Shown here in pieces: positions 8,541 to 16,396 of a stretch of DNA of 64,000 nucleotides. Source of the DNA: Candidatus Bathyarchaeota archaeon (GTDB lineage Archaea; Thermoproteota; Bathyarchaeia; Bathyarchaeales; Bathycorpusculaceae); the NCBI GenBank assembly GCA_026014705.1, contig JAOZHU010000007.1, forward strand, positions 1 to 64,000, in the 5' to 3' direction. The notes beneath the pieces are model-generated. The model was not told where the DNA came from. It made no database searches and saw nothing but the letters and a program-made list of their open reading frames with translations. Position numbers and translations under genes: made by a program. How positions within the stretch are numbered: position 1 is the first letter of the stretch; each line of letters starts with the position of its first letter.

Positions 8541-9670
8541 GAGTTGTTCACCTTACCATGTTTTTTGAAGTAAACAAAGAAGCCAACACAAGCCACTGCA
8601 ACAGCCACAACAATAGCCACTGCGTGGGCGCTCGGGAGACTTATTGGAGGCGCTACTGTGAAGGTTACTGTTTCTGACGCTGCCATGTTTCCAAAGGTGT
8701 CATTAGCGTAAACTACCACGCGGTGCACGCCAATTGCCAGTTCAGTCAGCGTGATGTTTCCAGTGATAGTCACGTTTTCTGCGCCGTCAAGGCTGTAACC
8801 TGCCCAAGCCACTGGGTCATCCACCGTGAAAGCCAAGGAGACATTGCCCGAAGTGTAGGTCTTGTTTTCAGGCGAAACCACAGCAACAACAGGCGCCGTA
8901 GTATCTGGAAAAGCTGGAACCGCCACTGGCAGCGTCAACGGATTATAGTCGATGCGTGGGTAGTCGCCGTGGCTGCCGCCCACATACTTGTCATACACGT
9001 ACGGAGTATCCCATATCCCCGAGTTGCCAACTTCCTTTGCGTTGGGATATTCTGCAGTGTAGTTGCTCCAGTAGTTCCTGTCCACGATTGGCGGTTTAGA
9101 CAAGTCAACAAATATTGTGCTGTTGATGAAGTTGTTTTCAGTGATGACGTCAAGCCCGCCGTTGTTGTAGTCGACGAAGATTCCGCCTTCAATGAAAGTG
9201 TTGTGTTTGATGACGTTTCCCGTGTTGTTGCCGCCTAGAATATGTATGCCTGCGTGGTCAAAGCAGTTGCCGATGAAGCTGTTGTTGTTTGAAGGAGTGA
9301 ATATGCCTTCGAGGAAATTGTAGATTCGCAGGTTCTTCACCAACACATTTCCATACGCCGAGAAAGTTTCATCATGCCCAACCAAGTTTATTCCTCTCTC
9401 GTTTGCTTCTCTCCTACCTTGGAGCGTATGCCCTGCGCCGTCAATTGTAATTCTGCTTCGCCTAACGGTTATGCTGCCGAAAATGTCACCTGTGAAAGTG
9501 TAAACGTTCCCTTGCCGCTGAATTTTATCGGTTCCCTCAACGCTTCCGTCAGACTTAATGGTAATGGCTGCATAAGTAGGAGCAACTTCAGAATTAGCCA
9601 TCGGGCTTACAGCCACCACCGAGAACAGCAACGCAAAGATAAGCACCGATGCAACTGCGGATTTCTGCAT
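8537..9670 (-). CDS. NosD-like beta-helix plus Ig-like surface protein
   Basis: 377 aa. The signal peptide is followed by a right-handed parallel beta helix (about 35-235), seen in repeated short turns such as ITIDGAGHTL, VLVKNLRI, NNNSFIGN and NVIKHNTF. An Ig-like module follows (about 250-340, VVAVVSPENKTYTSGNVSLAFTV). It ends in a helix and the tail VYFKKHGK. The repeat pattern matches NosD/CASH-type periplasmic or surface proteins that often bind carbohydrate. The usual terminal NosD motif is altered here (NYWSNYTAEYPN). It abuts the next gene with no gap. Confidence 0.8.
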   Translation of the reverse strand: MQKSAVASVLIFALLFSVVAVSPMANSEVAPTYAAITIKSDGSVEGTDKIQRQGNVYTFTGDIFGSITVRRSRITIDGAGHTLQGRREANERGINLVGHDETFSAYGNVLVKNLRIYNFLEGIFTPSNNNSFIGNCFDHAGIHILGGNNTGNVIKHNTFIEGGIFVDYNNGGLDVITENNFINSTIFVDLSKPPIVDRNYWSNYTAEYPNAKEVGNSGIWDTPYVYDKYVGGSHGDYPRIDYNPLTLPVAVPAFPDTTAPVVAVVSPENKTYTSGNVSLAFTVDDPVAWAGYSLDGAENVTITGNITLTELAIGVHRVVVYANDTFGNMAASETVTFTVAPPISLPSAHAVAIVVAVAVACVGFFVYFKKHGKVNNS

Positions 9671-10693
9671 TTAGGATTTCACCCCGCGTTTGTGCTTTTT
9701 GAAGTAACCCCACAGACTCGTGCATGCGCAAGCCCCAAGCGCTGTGGAGCCTATAATCAATAACAGTGTCATTGCGTCTGCAGAGAGTGACGCGGGAGAT
9801 GATTCTTGCGCCAGTTCGGACAGCGATGCCTCATGCGGCAGCATGAGAGGGTAGTTGTCTTGGTTGTTCTCGTCAATAACATACGGCGCGTCGCCTACGC
9901 CGTCAATGTTACCGTCTCTGCCTTCGTAGTCGCTCCAAAAGTTACCCAACTGTCCCTTGTTCCAGTTAATCGTTGACCAGCCGAAGACCAGCCCAGACTT
10001 GCTTTCAGGGTCTACGCTTGTTTGGTTGGCGTTTCTTATGAAGTTGTTTCCGTAAACGTTGCTGTTCTGGCAATTCGTAAATCGGACAGCCACGTTGTTT
10101 TCTGCAAAGGTGTTGCCAACAATGTGAATCTCGCCTGAGTTGAAGGTTGAGATGCCGATTTCACTGTTGTTTGCTATGGTGTTTCCATAGAAAGTTATGT
10201 TCTGCACATGGTAGCAGTAAACGCCCCATCTGTTATTCGTAATGTTATTCGCTATTAACGCGTTATTTCTGCAGTCACTATCGCTGCTGTAGTCCGCAGA
10301 TGCATCATAAACGCTGCGGTAATACGAATACACAACGCCCCGCTCAAAATTGCTGACAGTCAAGTTCTTAACGGTTACGTTTTGCCTGCCCTCGAGAAAA
10401 ATCCCGCTTGACTCGCCCTTTCCAATAAGGCTGTAGCCGTTTCCATTGATTGTTAGATTATCGCAGAAAACCACAATGTTTCCAGCGATGTCCGCCGTAA
10501 ACTCGTAGACGGCGCCAAACCGCTTAATGTTGTCTGTCCCCGCAACTTCTCCATTAGCCATTATTTCAATGCTGTGAGGCGGAATGTTGAGAGGCATAAA
10601 ATTCGCACACGCAGAATCAACCAACAAAGCCCCAACCACCGCTAAAACCAGCAAAACCTGAACAAAAGCCACTGCAACTGCTTTTCTTTTCAT
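9671..10693 (-). CDS. NosD-like beta-helix surface protein with C-terminal membrane anchor
   Basis: 340 aa. Signal peptide, then a right-handed beta helix (about 40-245) with turns such as LTINGNGYSLIG, VTVKNLTVSNF, NNALIANNIT and FYGNTIANNS. It closes with the NosD terminal motif GNFWSDYEGRDGN, DGVGDAPY and DNYPLM. After a linker comes a transmembrane helix and the tail GYFKKHKRG. Proteins of this kind are surface-exposed; no enzymatic residue is evident. The start overlaps the upstream stop by 4 nt. Confidence 0.8.
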   Translation of the reverse strand: MKRKAVAVAFVQVLLVLAVVGALLVDSACANFMPLNIPPHSIEIMANGEVAGTDNIKRFGAVYEFTADIAGNIVVFCDNLTINGNGYSLIGKGESSGIFLEGRQNVTVKNLTVSNFERGVVYSYYRSVYDASADYSSDSDCRNNALIANNITNNRWGVYCYHVQNITFYGNTIANNSEIGISTFNSGEIHIVGNTFAENNVAVRFTNCQNSNVYGNNFIRNANQTSVDPESKSGLVFGWSTINWNKGQLGNFWSDYEGRDGNIDGVGDAPYVIDENNQDNYPLMLPHEASLSELAQESSPASLSADAMTLLLIIGSTALGACACTSLWGYFKKHKRGVKS

Positions 10694-11508
10694 GGGTTCC
10701 TGCTCCTTTGAGCGTCTTTGAAATAGTACAGCAACCCCAAGGTTACGCCTACTACTATTGCTATTATGACTACTCCCAAGATGGCGGTTAACTGACGCGT
10801 CTGAGGGTACACATCGCTGTCTGTTGCACCTTCAGTAGGCGTTGCTGTAGCCCCGTCAGGCGAAAGAACAGTTGAGGCTGCATCAACGGTTATTGTTTGT
10901 GTTTCGCTCCAGCCACTTGTTTCTCCTTCGAAAACGTCTGCAGAGAAAGGCAATGCGACAACGTGGTGAATATAACCTATCATTGCTTCCACTTGGAAGT
11001 CAACTTGAGCATTGGGCGGAAAAGTTGCGTAAAATCCCGCTCTGTCTGGAGTTAGTTTCAACCCTTCCGTATGGGAGTATTCTCCTTGAAGAGAAATTAC
11101 TGTTTCTGGTCCAGAATCACGACCAGGATATCCATTCAAGTTTGGATTGTAAGGTTCACGCCATTCTTCTTCAAAATGCCCTTTAAAGCGGATGTTATAG
11201 TAAAACTGTACAGTGTACGTATTTGAACCATTCTTTATTTCAAATGGAGAGAACGGTACGTTCTTAATTCTTATTTCTATTGTTCTTGCTTCTATGCATT
11301 GGCTTGGATGAGTTACTATTTGTCCCGTATAGGGGTCTGTTGTGGTGGTTGCAGGGATATTGTAAGAAGAATCGATAAGCTCCACAGTGAATTCTGGGAT
11401 AGACGGCTTCTCAAAAGCCGCCGACGCACTCTGAACTTTGAACGCTATCAAGCTGGACATTGACAAAACGAGGATAAACGCTAAAGCGATTCGGCGCATC
11501 CTAATCAA
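10690..11508 (-). CDS. Secreted protein with C-terminal membrane anchor, unknown family
   Basis: 272 aa. It has an N-terminal signal peptide (about 6-30). One extracellular domain (30-210) begins with SIPEFTVELIDSSYNIPATTT and is rich in beta strands, with repeated Tyr and Pro. I recognise no catalytic motif. A Ser/Thr-rich linker leads to a helix and the tail YYFKDAQRSRNP. It overlaps the previous gene by 8 nt and the next by 4 nt, so its job is presumably tied to the other surface proteins of the operon. Confidence 0.7.
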   Translation of the reverse strand: MIRMRRIALAFILVLSMSSLIAFKVQSASAAFEKPSIPEFTVELIDSSYNIPATTTTDPYTGQIVTHPSQCIEARTIEIRIKNVPFSPFEIKNGSNTYTVQFYYNIRFKGHFEEEWREPYNPNLNGYPGRDSGPETVISLQGEYSHTEGLKLTPDRAGFYATFPPNAQVDFQVEAMIGYIHHVVALPFSADVFEGETSGWSETQTITVDAASTVLSPDGATATPTEGATDSDVYPQTRQLTAILGVVIIAIVVGVTLGLLYYFKDAQRSRNP

Positions 11509-12163
11509 TTACCTCCGTTCGGCAACCGCGCTTCTTGAAACACTCTACGAGGCTTACACTGGCAACTATCACTGAGACGGCAGCAACTGCAACCAACACG
11601 ACTGGGAACTGCGCAGGTTCTGCTTCTGTTTCCTGAGGCAACAGCGACGGAGCAGGCGACAACAGAGAAGCACCAACACAGAAACGTGTTGTGGCGGAGA
11701 AAGGCTCAATATTTGCGGGATATATGACTCCGTCCTCCCTCATCCACCCCACAAAGACAGTCACGTTATGCTCGCCATCAGACAATTGGGGCAAGACTGC
11801 TTGACCACGCAGAGTCAACACTTCATATGGGAAAAATGTGTCATTTCTTATTGTTTCTTGCGCGATAAGCTGGACTTCCTCAACCTTGACGCTCGACTGT
11901 ATATTCTGCCCATCTAAAAAGTAGAAGTACGAATAGGCATCAGACACATACACTTTTTTGACTGTGAAGTTCAATAGAATCGGCTCTGCGCAGTAGGCAG
12001 CATCCCGCGGAGAGGCTATTGTGATGTTGCAGTGACGCTGCTTCTTAAAGCCCATCTTGTACGGGTCTGGATTTGCACTCGCGAAGTTAACAAGCTGGGT
12101 CCCGATTAATATTGAGAGGATTAGTGTTAACACTAGTATCAGTGCCAAAATTGCCGTTTTCAC
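11501..12163 (-). CDS. Small secreted Ig-like protein with C-terminal membrane anchor
   Basis: 220 aa. Signal peptide at about 5-30; a single Ig-like module (about 45-160) begins ITIASPRDAAYCAEPILLNFTV and contains LSDGEHNVTVFVGW, the same closing pattern as the Ig modules of neighbouring genes. The anchor is AQFPVVLV followed by a helix and the tail FKKRGCR. The start overlaps the upstream stop by 4 nt. Confidence 0.72.
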   Translation of the reverse strand: MKTAILALILVLTLILSILIGTQLVNFASANPDPYKMGFKKQRHCNITIASPRDAAYCAEPILLNFTVKKVYVSDAYSYFYFLDGQNIQSSVKVEEVQLIAQETIRNDTFFPYEVLTLRGQAVLPQLSDGEHNVTVFVGWMREDGVIYPANIEPFSATTRFCVGASLLSPAPSLLPQETEAEPAQFPVVLVAVAAVSVIVASVSLVECFKKRGCRTEVID

Positions 12164-14025
12164 GATTTCACCCTCCTGCTGCGGTTCTTGAAGTATACCT
12201 GCATGACTATCCCGATAATTGCAATCAGCGCCACTGTAGCAATCAACAATGTTGCCGGGAAAGGTTCTGGTGGTTGAATTTGTTTTGTGAGTGTTATGAC
12301 AATTTTATGGCTGCTATGCGTGTAGTTAATCGTTAAAACCCACGCGTAGTCTGTTGAATTCAATGTGTATTCAAGGGGTTTGCCGTCCAGATAAACCGTC
12401 ACATCTTCAACTTTATCTGCAAGGTTTTTCCCAATGCGAATTACTGCGTAACCGCCTGTTCCGTCTGGACCTGACGCAATGAAACTTATTGCTTTTTCCG
12501 TTTCATTAAAAGCAAGCTCTGTTATTATAGAGTTGGATTCTACACTGTAGACGAGAACTGGCGGTATATAGGCTGTGCATTCGGCTGTCCATATTTGGTC
12601 GGAAACCAAGCGTGTGAGTTCATTGGTTTCAATGTTTACCCCATTCAGCAGTATGTTGATAATGCTATACCAGCCAGTCTGAGTTTGATTATATGTTACC
12701 ATAGAGGAAACGATTATGGTTGTGCCATTAGGAAACTTGATGGTCCATGATGTAGGTTTGACAGCGGCGCCGTTGTTGTCGTAGAATTTGGGGTTTATTG
12801 TCAGACTGTAGACTCGACAATTTATGCTGGGGCTGCCGTTGAGCGAATTGAATGTAAAGGTTTCCTCAGGTTTTATGTCGGTTCCCTGCCAAACAACAGA
12901 ATGCAACACCGTTATTCCTATGGGAATCTGATATGCTCCTACCTGCAGCGGAGGAGAAGTCGTGCCATTCGGAAAAGTCAACCTAAAAGACGATGGATTA
13001 GCGTACAGCAAGTTTCCACTGTTGTCTCTGAAGCTATTTGTGAAATCAACCACTTTGTAACCGTTTTTTGTGATTATTAATGGAGCCATTAACGGATAGT
13101 TGTCTTTGTTGCGAGGGGCAATTACGCGAGGTACATCGCCTATGCCATCACCGTCTGAGTCAACACCAGTATAATCACTCCAGTAGTTTCCTCCAGAAGG
13201 GTATCCATTGTCCCAAGAGTTAGTTGAGCCTTCACCGACATAAGCCTGCTGAGTGTTATCAATGAAGTTATTATGGAAAATCTTGTTGTTCGAGCAAGGA
13301 CCGTATCCTTCGGGGTATGCTCCCAGATGGACTCCAGTGGTACAGCCGAGTATAGTATTTTCGAAAATCTGATTGTTGAAATTAAACCAGTTAACTGCAA
13401 TACCTACTTCTGCCGATATTTTGTTCCTGAAAATGAGGTTATTGGATGAATATTGCCCTCCGAGGAGTATCCCGCCGCCTCGTGCTTGAATGTTATTATT
13501 TGAGATGATATTGTCTGAACCACCCACGTCTATTCCAACACTTGTGTTTGAAATGGTATTGTTTATGATTTTGTTCCCGTCCCCATCATTCACTGCTATT
13601 GCAACAGTCCATCCTTTGAAAACGCAGTTGCTAATTGATGCTGCCGATGTTGTATATTGGCGGCTCATGACTTGTACACCATAACTGAATATTGCTAATT
13701 CATTCCATGCATCAGAACCGACAAGTGTGAACGAGTCAATCGTAACATCACTGGCAGTAACTGTGATTCCTCCATTAATTGTTGGCGATACAGGGGTCTC
13801 TCCCTTCAAAAAAATTGCTTTACTCGCAGTTACATTCTCAAAATAGGTCCCTGATTTGACAAATACCGTGTCTCCTTCGTTTGCGCGGTTGATTGCTTCT
13901 TGAATTGTGGAATAAGCGTCTGGGACAATTATCGTTTTTGCGCTGGCTGTTCTGATTAAATTGAATGGAGCTAATGCTGAGATTAAGAGTGCCAATGTAA
14001 GTGTTAGCGATGACGCTTTTCTCAA
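12160..14025 (-). CDS. Large NosD-like beta-helix surface protein
   Basis: 621 aa. After a signal peptide, residues 30-70 (TIIVPDAYSTIQEAINRANEGDTVFVKSGTY, split here as a start-cap of the helix) open a right-handed beta helix that extends to about 270, with turns such as NKIINNTIS, DNIISNNNI and NLIFRNKI. It ends with the NosD closing motif NYWSDYTGVDSD, DGIGDVP and DNYPLMAP. A second half (about 320-480) holds repeated strands around FPNGTT, and a third (about 490-580) resembles the end of the PKD protein of the same operon. The anchor is EPFPATLL plus a helix and the tail VYFKNRSRR. It is the largest product of the operon. Confidence 0.82.
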   Translation of the reverse strand: MRKASSLTLTLALLISALAPFNLIRTASAKTIIVPDAYSTIQEAINRANEGDTVFVKSGTYFENVTASKAIFLKGETPVSPTINGGITVTASDVTIDSFTLVGSDAWNELAIFSYGVQVMSRQYTTSAASISNCVFKGWTVAIAVNDGDGNKIINNTISNTSVGIDVGGSDNIISNNNIQARGGGILLGGQYSSNNLIFRNKISAEVGIAVNWFNFNNQIFENTILGCTTGVHLGAYPEGYGPCSNNKIFHNNFIDNTQQAYVGEGSTNSWDNGYPSGGNYWSDYTGVDSDGDGIGDVPRVIAPRNKDNYPLMAPLIITKNGYKVVDFTNSFRDNSGNLLYANPSSFRLTFPNGTTSPPLQVGAYQIPIGITVLHSVVWQGTDIKPEETFTFNSLNGSPSINCRVYSLTINPKFYDNNGAAVKPTSWTIKFPNGTTIIVSSMVTYNQTQTGWYSIINILLNGVNIETNELTRLVSDQIWTAECTAYIPPVLVYSVESNSIITELAFNETEKAISFIASGPDGTGGYAVIRIGKNLADKVEDVTVYLDGKPLEYTLNSTDYAWVLTINYTHSSHKIVITLTKQIQPPEPFPATLLIATVALIAIIGIVMQVYFKNRSRRVKS

Positions 14026-14741
14026 ACTCTCTTCACCTTTCCCAGCCGTGTAATACAGATGTACACGACAAGACCTGCGCTGACAACAGCAACTAAAGCT
14101 ACGGAAGTTGTTACTAGCGCCGTCGGGAACGGTTGCGCCTTTAATTGGTTGTTCGCCTCTTGAGATGACTGAGATAAGCTTGAGTCAGGTGAAGGCGAAG
14201 GAGACTGCGTAAGTTCAGGCTCTGGCTGCTCTGAATGGACAGAAAAGAAAATTATCGCGTTGCTGTCCATCCAGAATAGGGTCAGGTTTCCAGGCAGAAC
14301 CACCCCCGCCGCCTCGATTAGCAGAGTGTGTTCGCCGTCAGGCACGGTCAAGGTTTGCGAATAGCTGAATTCTGGAATCCCAGGAGGTGCACTAGAACTG
14401 TAATGGTCGCAAAAATAGAGTCCCGTGAGGTTGCCGTCCAAAGTGTATCGGACGTAGCTTATGCCTGAATCCAATGGCAGGGGCGGCTGCGGCTTAGTCA
14501 CGTTGAAACTGAGAAGGATGCTGTTTGAGGCGTATGCAGTGTTGTTTTGTGGACTAAATAAAGTGATGATTGGCGAAGTTGTGCCGGGAATCGGCTCCGC
14601 AGCCTTAAAGATGATCCACGGGTTCGCCTTCGCTTCCTCGACAATCAGCACCGCGGCTGCCAACGCCAACGAGAATGCCAAGACTAAAGCCAAAGCTGCC
14701 GTTTTCTTGCTCACGGGCAGCTTAAGCGCAATCGAGGTCAC
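14022..14741 (-). CDS. Secreted Ig-like protein with C-terminal membrane anchor
   Basis: 239 aa. An N-terminal hydrophobic segment (13-35) acts as signal peptide. One Ig-like module (about 50-165) starts IITLFSPQNNTAYASNSILLSFNV and closes with VPDGEHTLLIEA. A Pro/Ser/Gln-rich linker (QSPSPSPDSSLSQSSQ) leads to the anchor QPFPTALV, a helix and a basic tail. It follows the radical SAM gene with a 4-nt overlap and is the first surface protein of the operon. Confidence 0.75.
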   Translation of the reverse strand: MTSIALKLPVSKKTAALALVLAFSLALAAAVLIVEEAKANPWIIFKAAEPIPGTTSPIITLFSPQNNTAYASNSILLSFNVTKPQPPLPLDSGISYVRYTLDGNLTGLYFCDHYSSSAPPGIPEFSYSQTLTVPDGEHTLLIEAAGVVLPGNLTLFWMDSNAIIFFSVHSEQPEPELTQSPSPSPDSSLSQSSQEANNQLKAQPFPTALVTTSVALVAVVSAGLVVYICITRLGKVKRV

Positions 14742-15871
14742 ATGTTTCGCTCCCCTGCTTCGCGTAGCACTTTTGGCACGTATGCGCAGGCAGGGTCGCT
14801 TTCAAAGATGTCTCCTGTATAGTATTCGGCGCGTGTTCGGCATCCGCCGCAGATTTCGCGGTACTCGCAAACGCCGCATTTACCCTTAATGTTACTTTTG
14901 TCTCTTAGTTTCAAGTGGAAATCGGAACGCTGCAATTCATCCCACGCTGTTCTCAGGCTTTTGTTTCTCACGTTTCCAAGCCTGTAGCTCTCGTGGAAAC
15001 CGCAGGACCTGTAATCTCCGTTTTCGGTTACGCTGATGTAGTTTCCGCCGATTGTGCATTTGCCTAGGAAACCGTTTTGGAACCAGTCCCAGAAGTCCAC
15101 GGGGTTTCTCTGGCGCACGATTCTTGCGTAGAACGGCGCGTAAACGTTGACTTTGAGTTTTCCAGCGTATGCCACCTGCAAATCGTAAATCTGGTTGAAC
15201 GCTGCTTCGTACTCGTCAGGCGTAGGCGCCAAGTCAGGCATGTTCGTGCTGGCTTTGCCGACGGGAACAAGGTTGTGGTAGACGACCATTCTTGCGCCGT
15301 ACTCTGCAGCTAGCTCCGCCGGGTGAGCCATGTCTTTAATGTTGTATTTCGTCATAGTCGTTACAACGCAGTCTAGAATGCCATTCTCGCCCAGCTTTTT
15401 CATGGCGAAGAGAGCCTTATCGTAGCTGCCTTTGCCGCGTATCCTGTCGTTTGAGTCTCTCGTGCCGTCTATGCTGACTGCGGTGTGCACTTCGTTTCGA
15501 ACGAGACTGTTAAGCCGTTTCTCGTCGAAAGCGAACCCGCTGGTTATCAAGCTGACTTCAAAGCCTATCGCCTTAGCGTACTGTATTATGTCGAAGATGT
15601 CAGCGCGCACCAAGGGCTCTCCACCGCTTATCCCAAACCACGGCGAACCAAAATCGTAAATCTCATCCACAATCTTGTAGCCTGTTCGCGTGTTTACTTC
15701 AGCGTCTTCAGGCTTCACAGGCGGCGTGTAACTGCAGTATAGGCAGTTGCCTACGCAGTGTCTTGTGCACCGCCACGTCACCATGTAAAGCGGCGCTTTG
15801 CTGTTAGCGGTTGCGCGTGGCATGTTTGCGGCTGAAACCACTGTTTCAACTATCGTCATCTGAACCCTCAC
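14738..15871 (-). CDS. Radical SAM/SPASM enzyme
   Basis: 377 aa. The SAM-binding cluster is C39-xxx-C43-xx-C46 with an extra C35; GGEPL follows near residue 97. The C-terminal SPASM region has CTIGG, CGFHE with LGNV, and the dense CGVCEYREICGGCR segment, then DPAC, enough ligands for auxiliary iron-sulphur clusters. Families of this type modify peptides or proteins, or act in cofactor synthesis. It overlaps the 127-aa gene upstream by 26 nt and the surface-protein gene downstream by 4 nt, so it is made together with eight exported proteins. A role in maturing one of them, or the small Cys protein, is inference. Confidence 0.85.
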   Translation of the reverse strand: MRVQMTIVETVVSAANMPRATANSKAPLYMVTWRCTRHCVGNCLYCSYTPPVKPEDAEVNTRTGYKIVDEIYDFGSPWFGISGGEPLVRADIFDIIQYAKAIGFEVSLITSGFAFDEKRLNSLVRNEVHTAVSIDGTRDSNDRIRGKGSYDKALFAMKKLGENGILDCVVTTMTKYNIKDMAHPAELAAEYGARMVVYHNLVPVGKASTNMPDLAPTPDEYEAAFNQIYDLQVAYAGKLKVNVYAPFYARIVRQRNPVDFWDWFQNGFLGKCTIGGNYISVTENGDYRSCGFHESYRLGNVRNKSLRTAWDELQRSDFHLKLRDKSNIKGKCGVCEYREICGGCRTRAEYYTGDIFESDPACAYVPKVLREAGERNM

Positions 15872-16229
15872 CCGTATCGCCGCTCAGCGGGCATTGCTCG
15901 CAGGAGACTATGTTTTCGAAATGATTCTTTAGGCATACTTGGTTCGGCACTTTTCGGCATTTCTTCAACGCTTGCAACACTTGGTTGTACTTGAGTATGG
16001 CAATGTCAAATTGGGTAATTTCCTCTTTGCCGTTGGATAACCAAATCTCCAGAGTCTTGTTCTGGAACAAGTCAGGGATTGCTTTTGCTTCTTGCTCCGC
16101 CACAAGAGGCTGCAGAACGGTTTTCCCGTCTTTTTCGTATATCGCCATCAAAACACATTTCATTTTAGGCGCAGACTCTGTGCTGGAAACGCCTGATAAA
16201 TCTTGGACTTGGCCTGCTAACTCTTTCAC
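15846..16229 (-). CDS. Small Cys-containing protein leading the surface-protein operon
   Basis: 127 aa, GTG start. No signal peptide. The body (about 20-85) looks like a compact alpha/beta domain. The end holds four Cys (KKCRKVPNQVCLKNHF, SCEQCPL) followed by an acidic tail GEGSDDDS, suggesting a metal or cluster site. I do not recognise the family. It is the first gene of the operon and overlaps the radical SAM gene by 26 nt, so the two may work together. A conserved promoter element lies 37 nt upstream. Confidence 0.65.
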   Translation of the reverse strand: MKELAGQVQDLSGVSSTESAPKMKCVLMAIYEKDGKTVLQPLVAEQEAKAIPDLFQNKTLEIWLSNGKEEITQFDIAILKYNQVLQALKKCRKVPNQVCLKNHFENIVSCEQCPLSGDTGEGSDDDS

Positions 16230-16265
16230 AGTTAAGCCCCAAAGGATACATACTGCGCCATAGGG

Positions 16266-16297
16266 GATAAAACGGTTTTTGTAAAGATTTCTTGACT
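16266..16297 (-). promoter_or_regulatory. Conserved promoter element of the large surface-protein operon
   Basis: Read on the minus strand: AGTCAAGAAA-like upstream part, then CTT, ACAAAAACC, and a box-A-like TTTTATC. The plus-strand form matches positions 59734-59765 at 29 of 32 bases. The TATA-like end lies about 37 nt before the operon's GTG start, which fits a short leader. Confidence 0.65.
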
Positions 16298-16304
16298 CAA
16301 GAAA
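16288..16304. promoter_or_regulatory. Perfect inverted repeat, putative operator 1
   Basis: TTTCTTG and CAAGAAA arms of 7 bp around ACT. The core TTGAC/GTCAA half-site recurs at 16326-16341 and three times in the paralogous region near 59.8 kb. Confidence 0.6.
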
Positions 16305-16325
16305 AACATACTAACTTTTTCTCTC

Positions 16326-16341
16326 GTCAATAATTCTTGAC
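16326..16341. promoter_or_regulatory. GTCAA-N6-TTGAC inverted repeat, putative operator 2
   Basis: Second dyad with the same half-site; the right half extends as TTCTTGACTAA (16334-16344), the form seen at 59756-59767. It lies 56 nt before the regulator's start codon. Confidence 0.5.
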
Positions 16342-16396
16342 TAACAGTTAAATTCTCAAATATGCGAGAGTACATAGTAGTGGCTAGTGGACGGCA

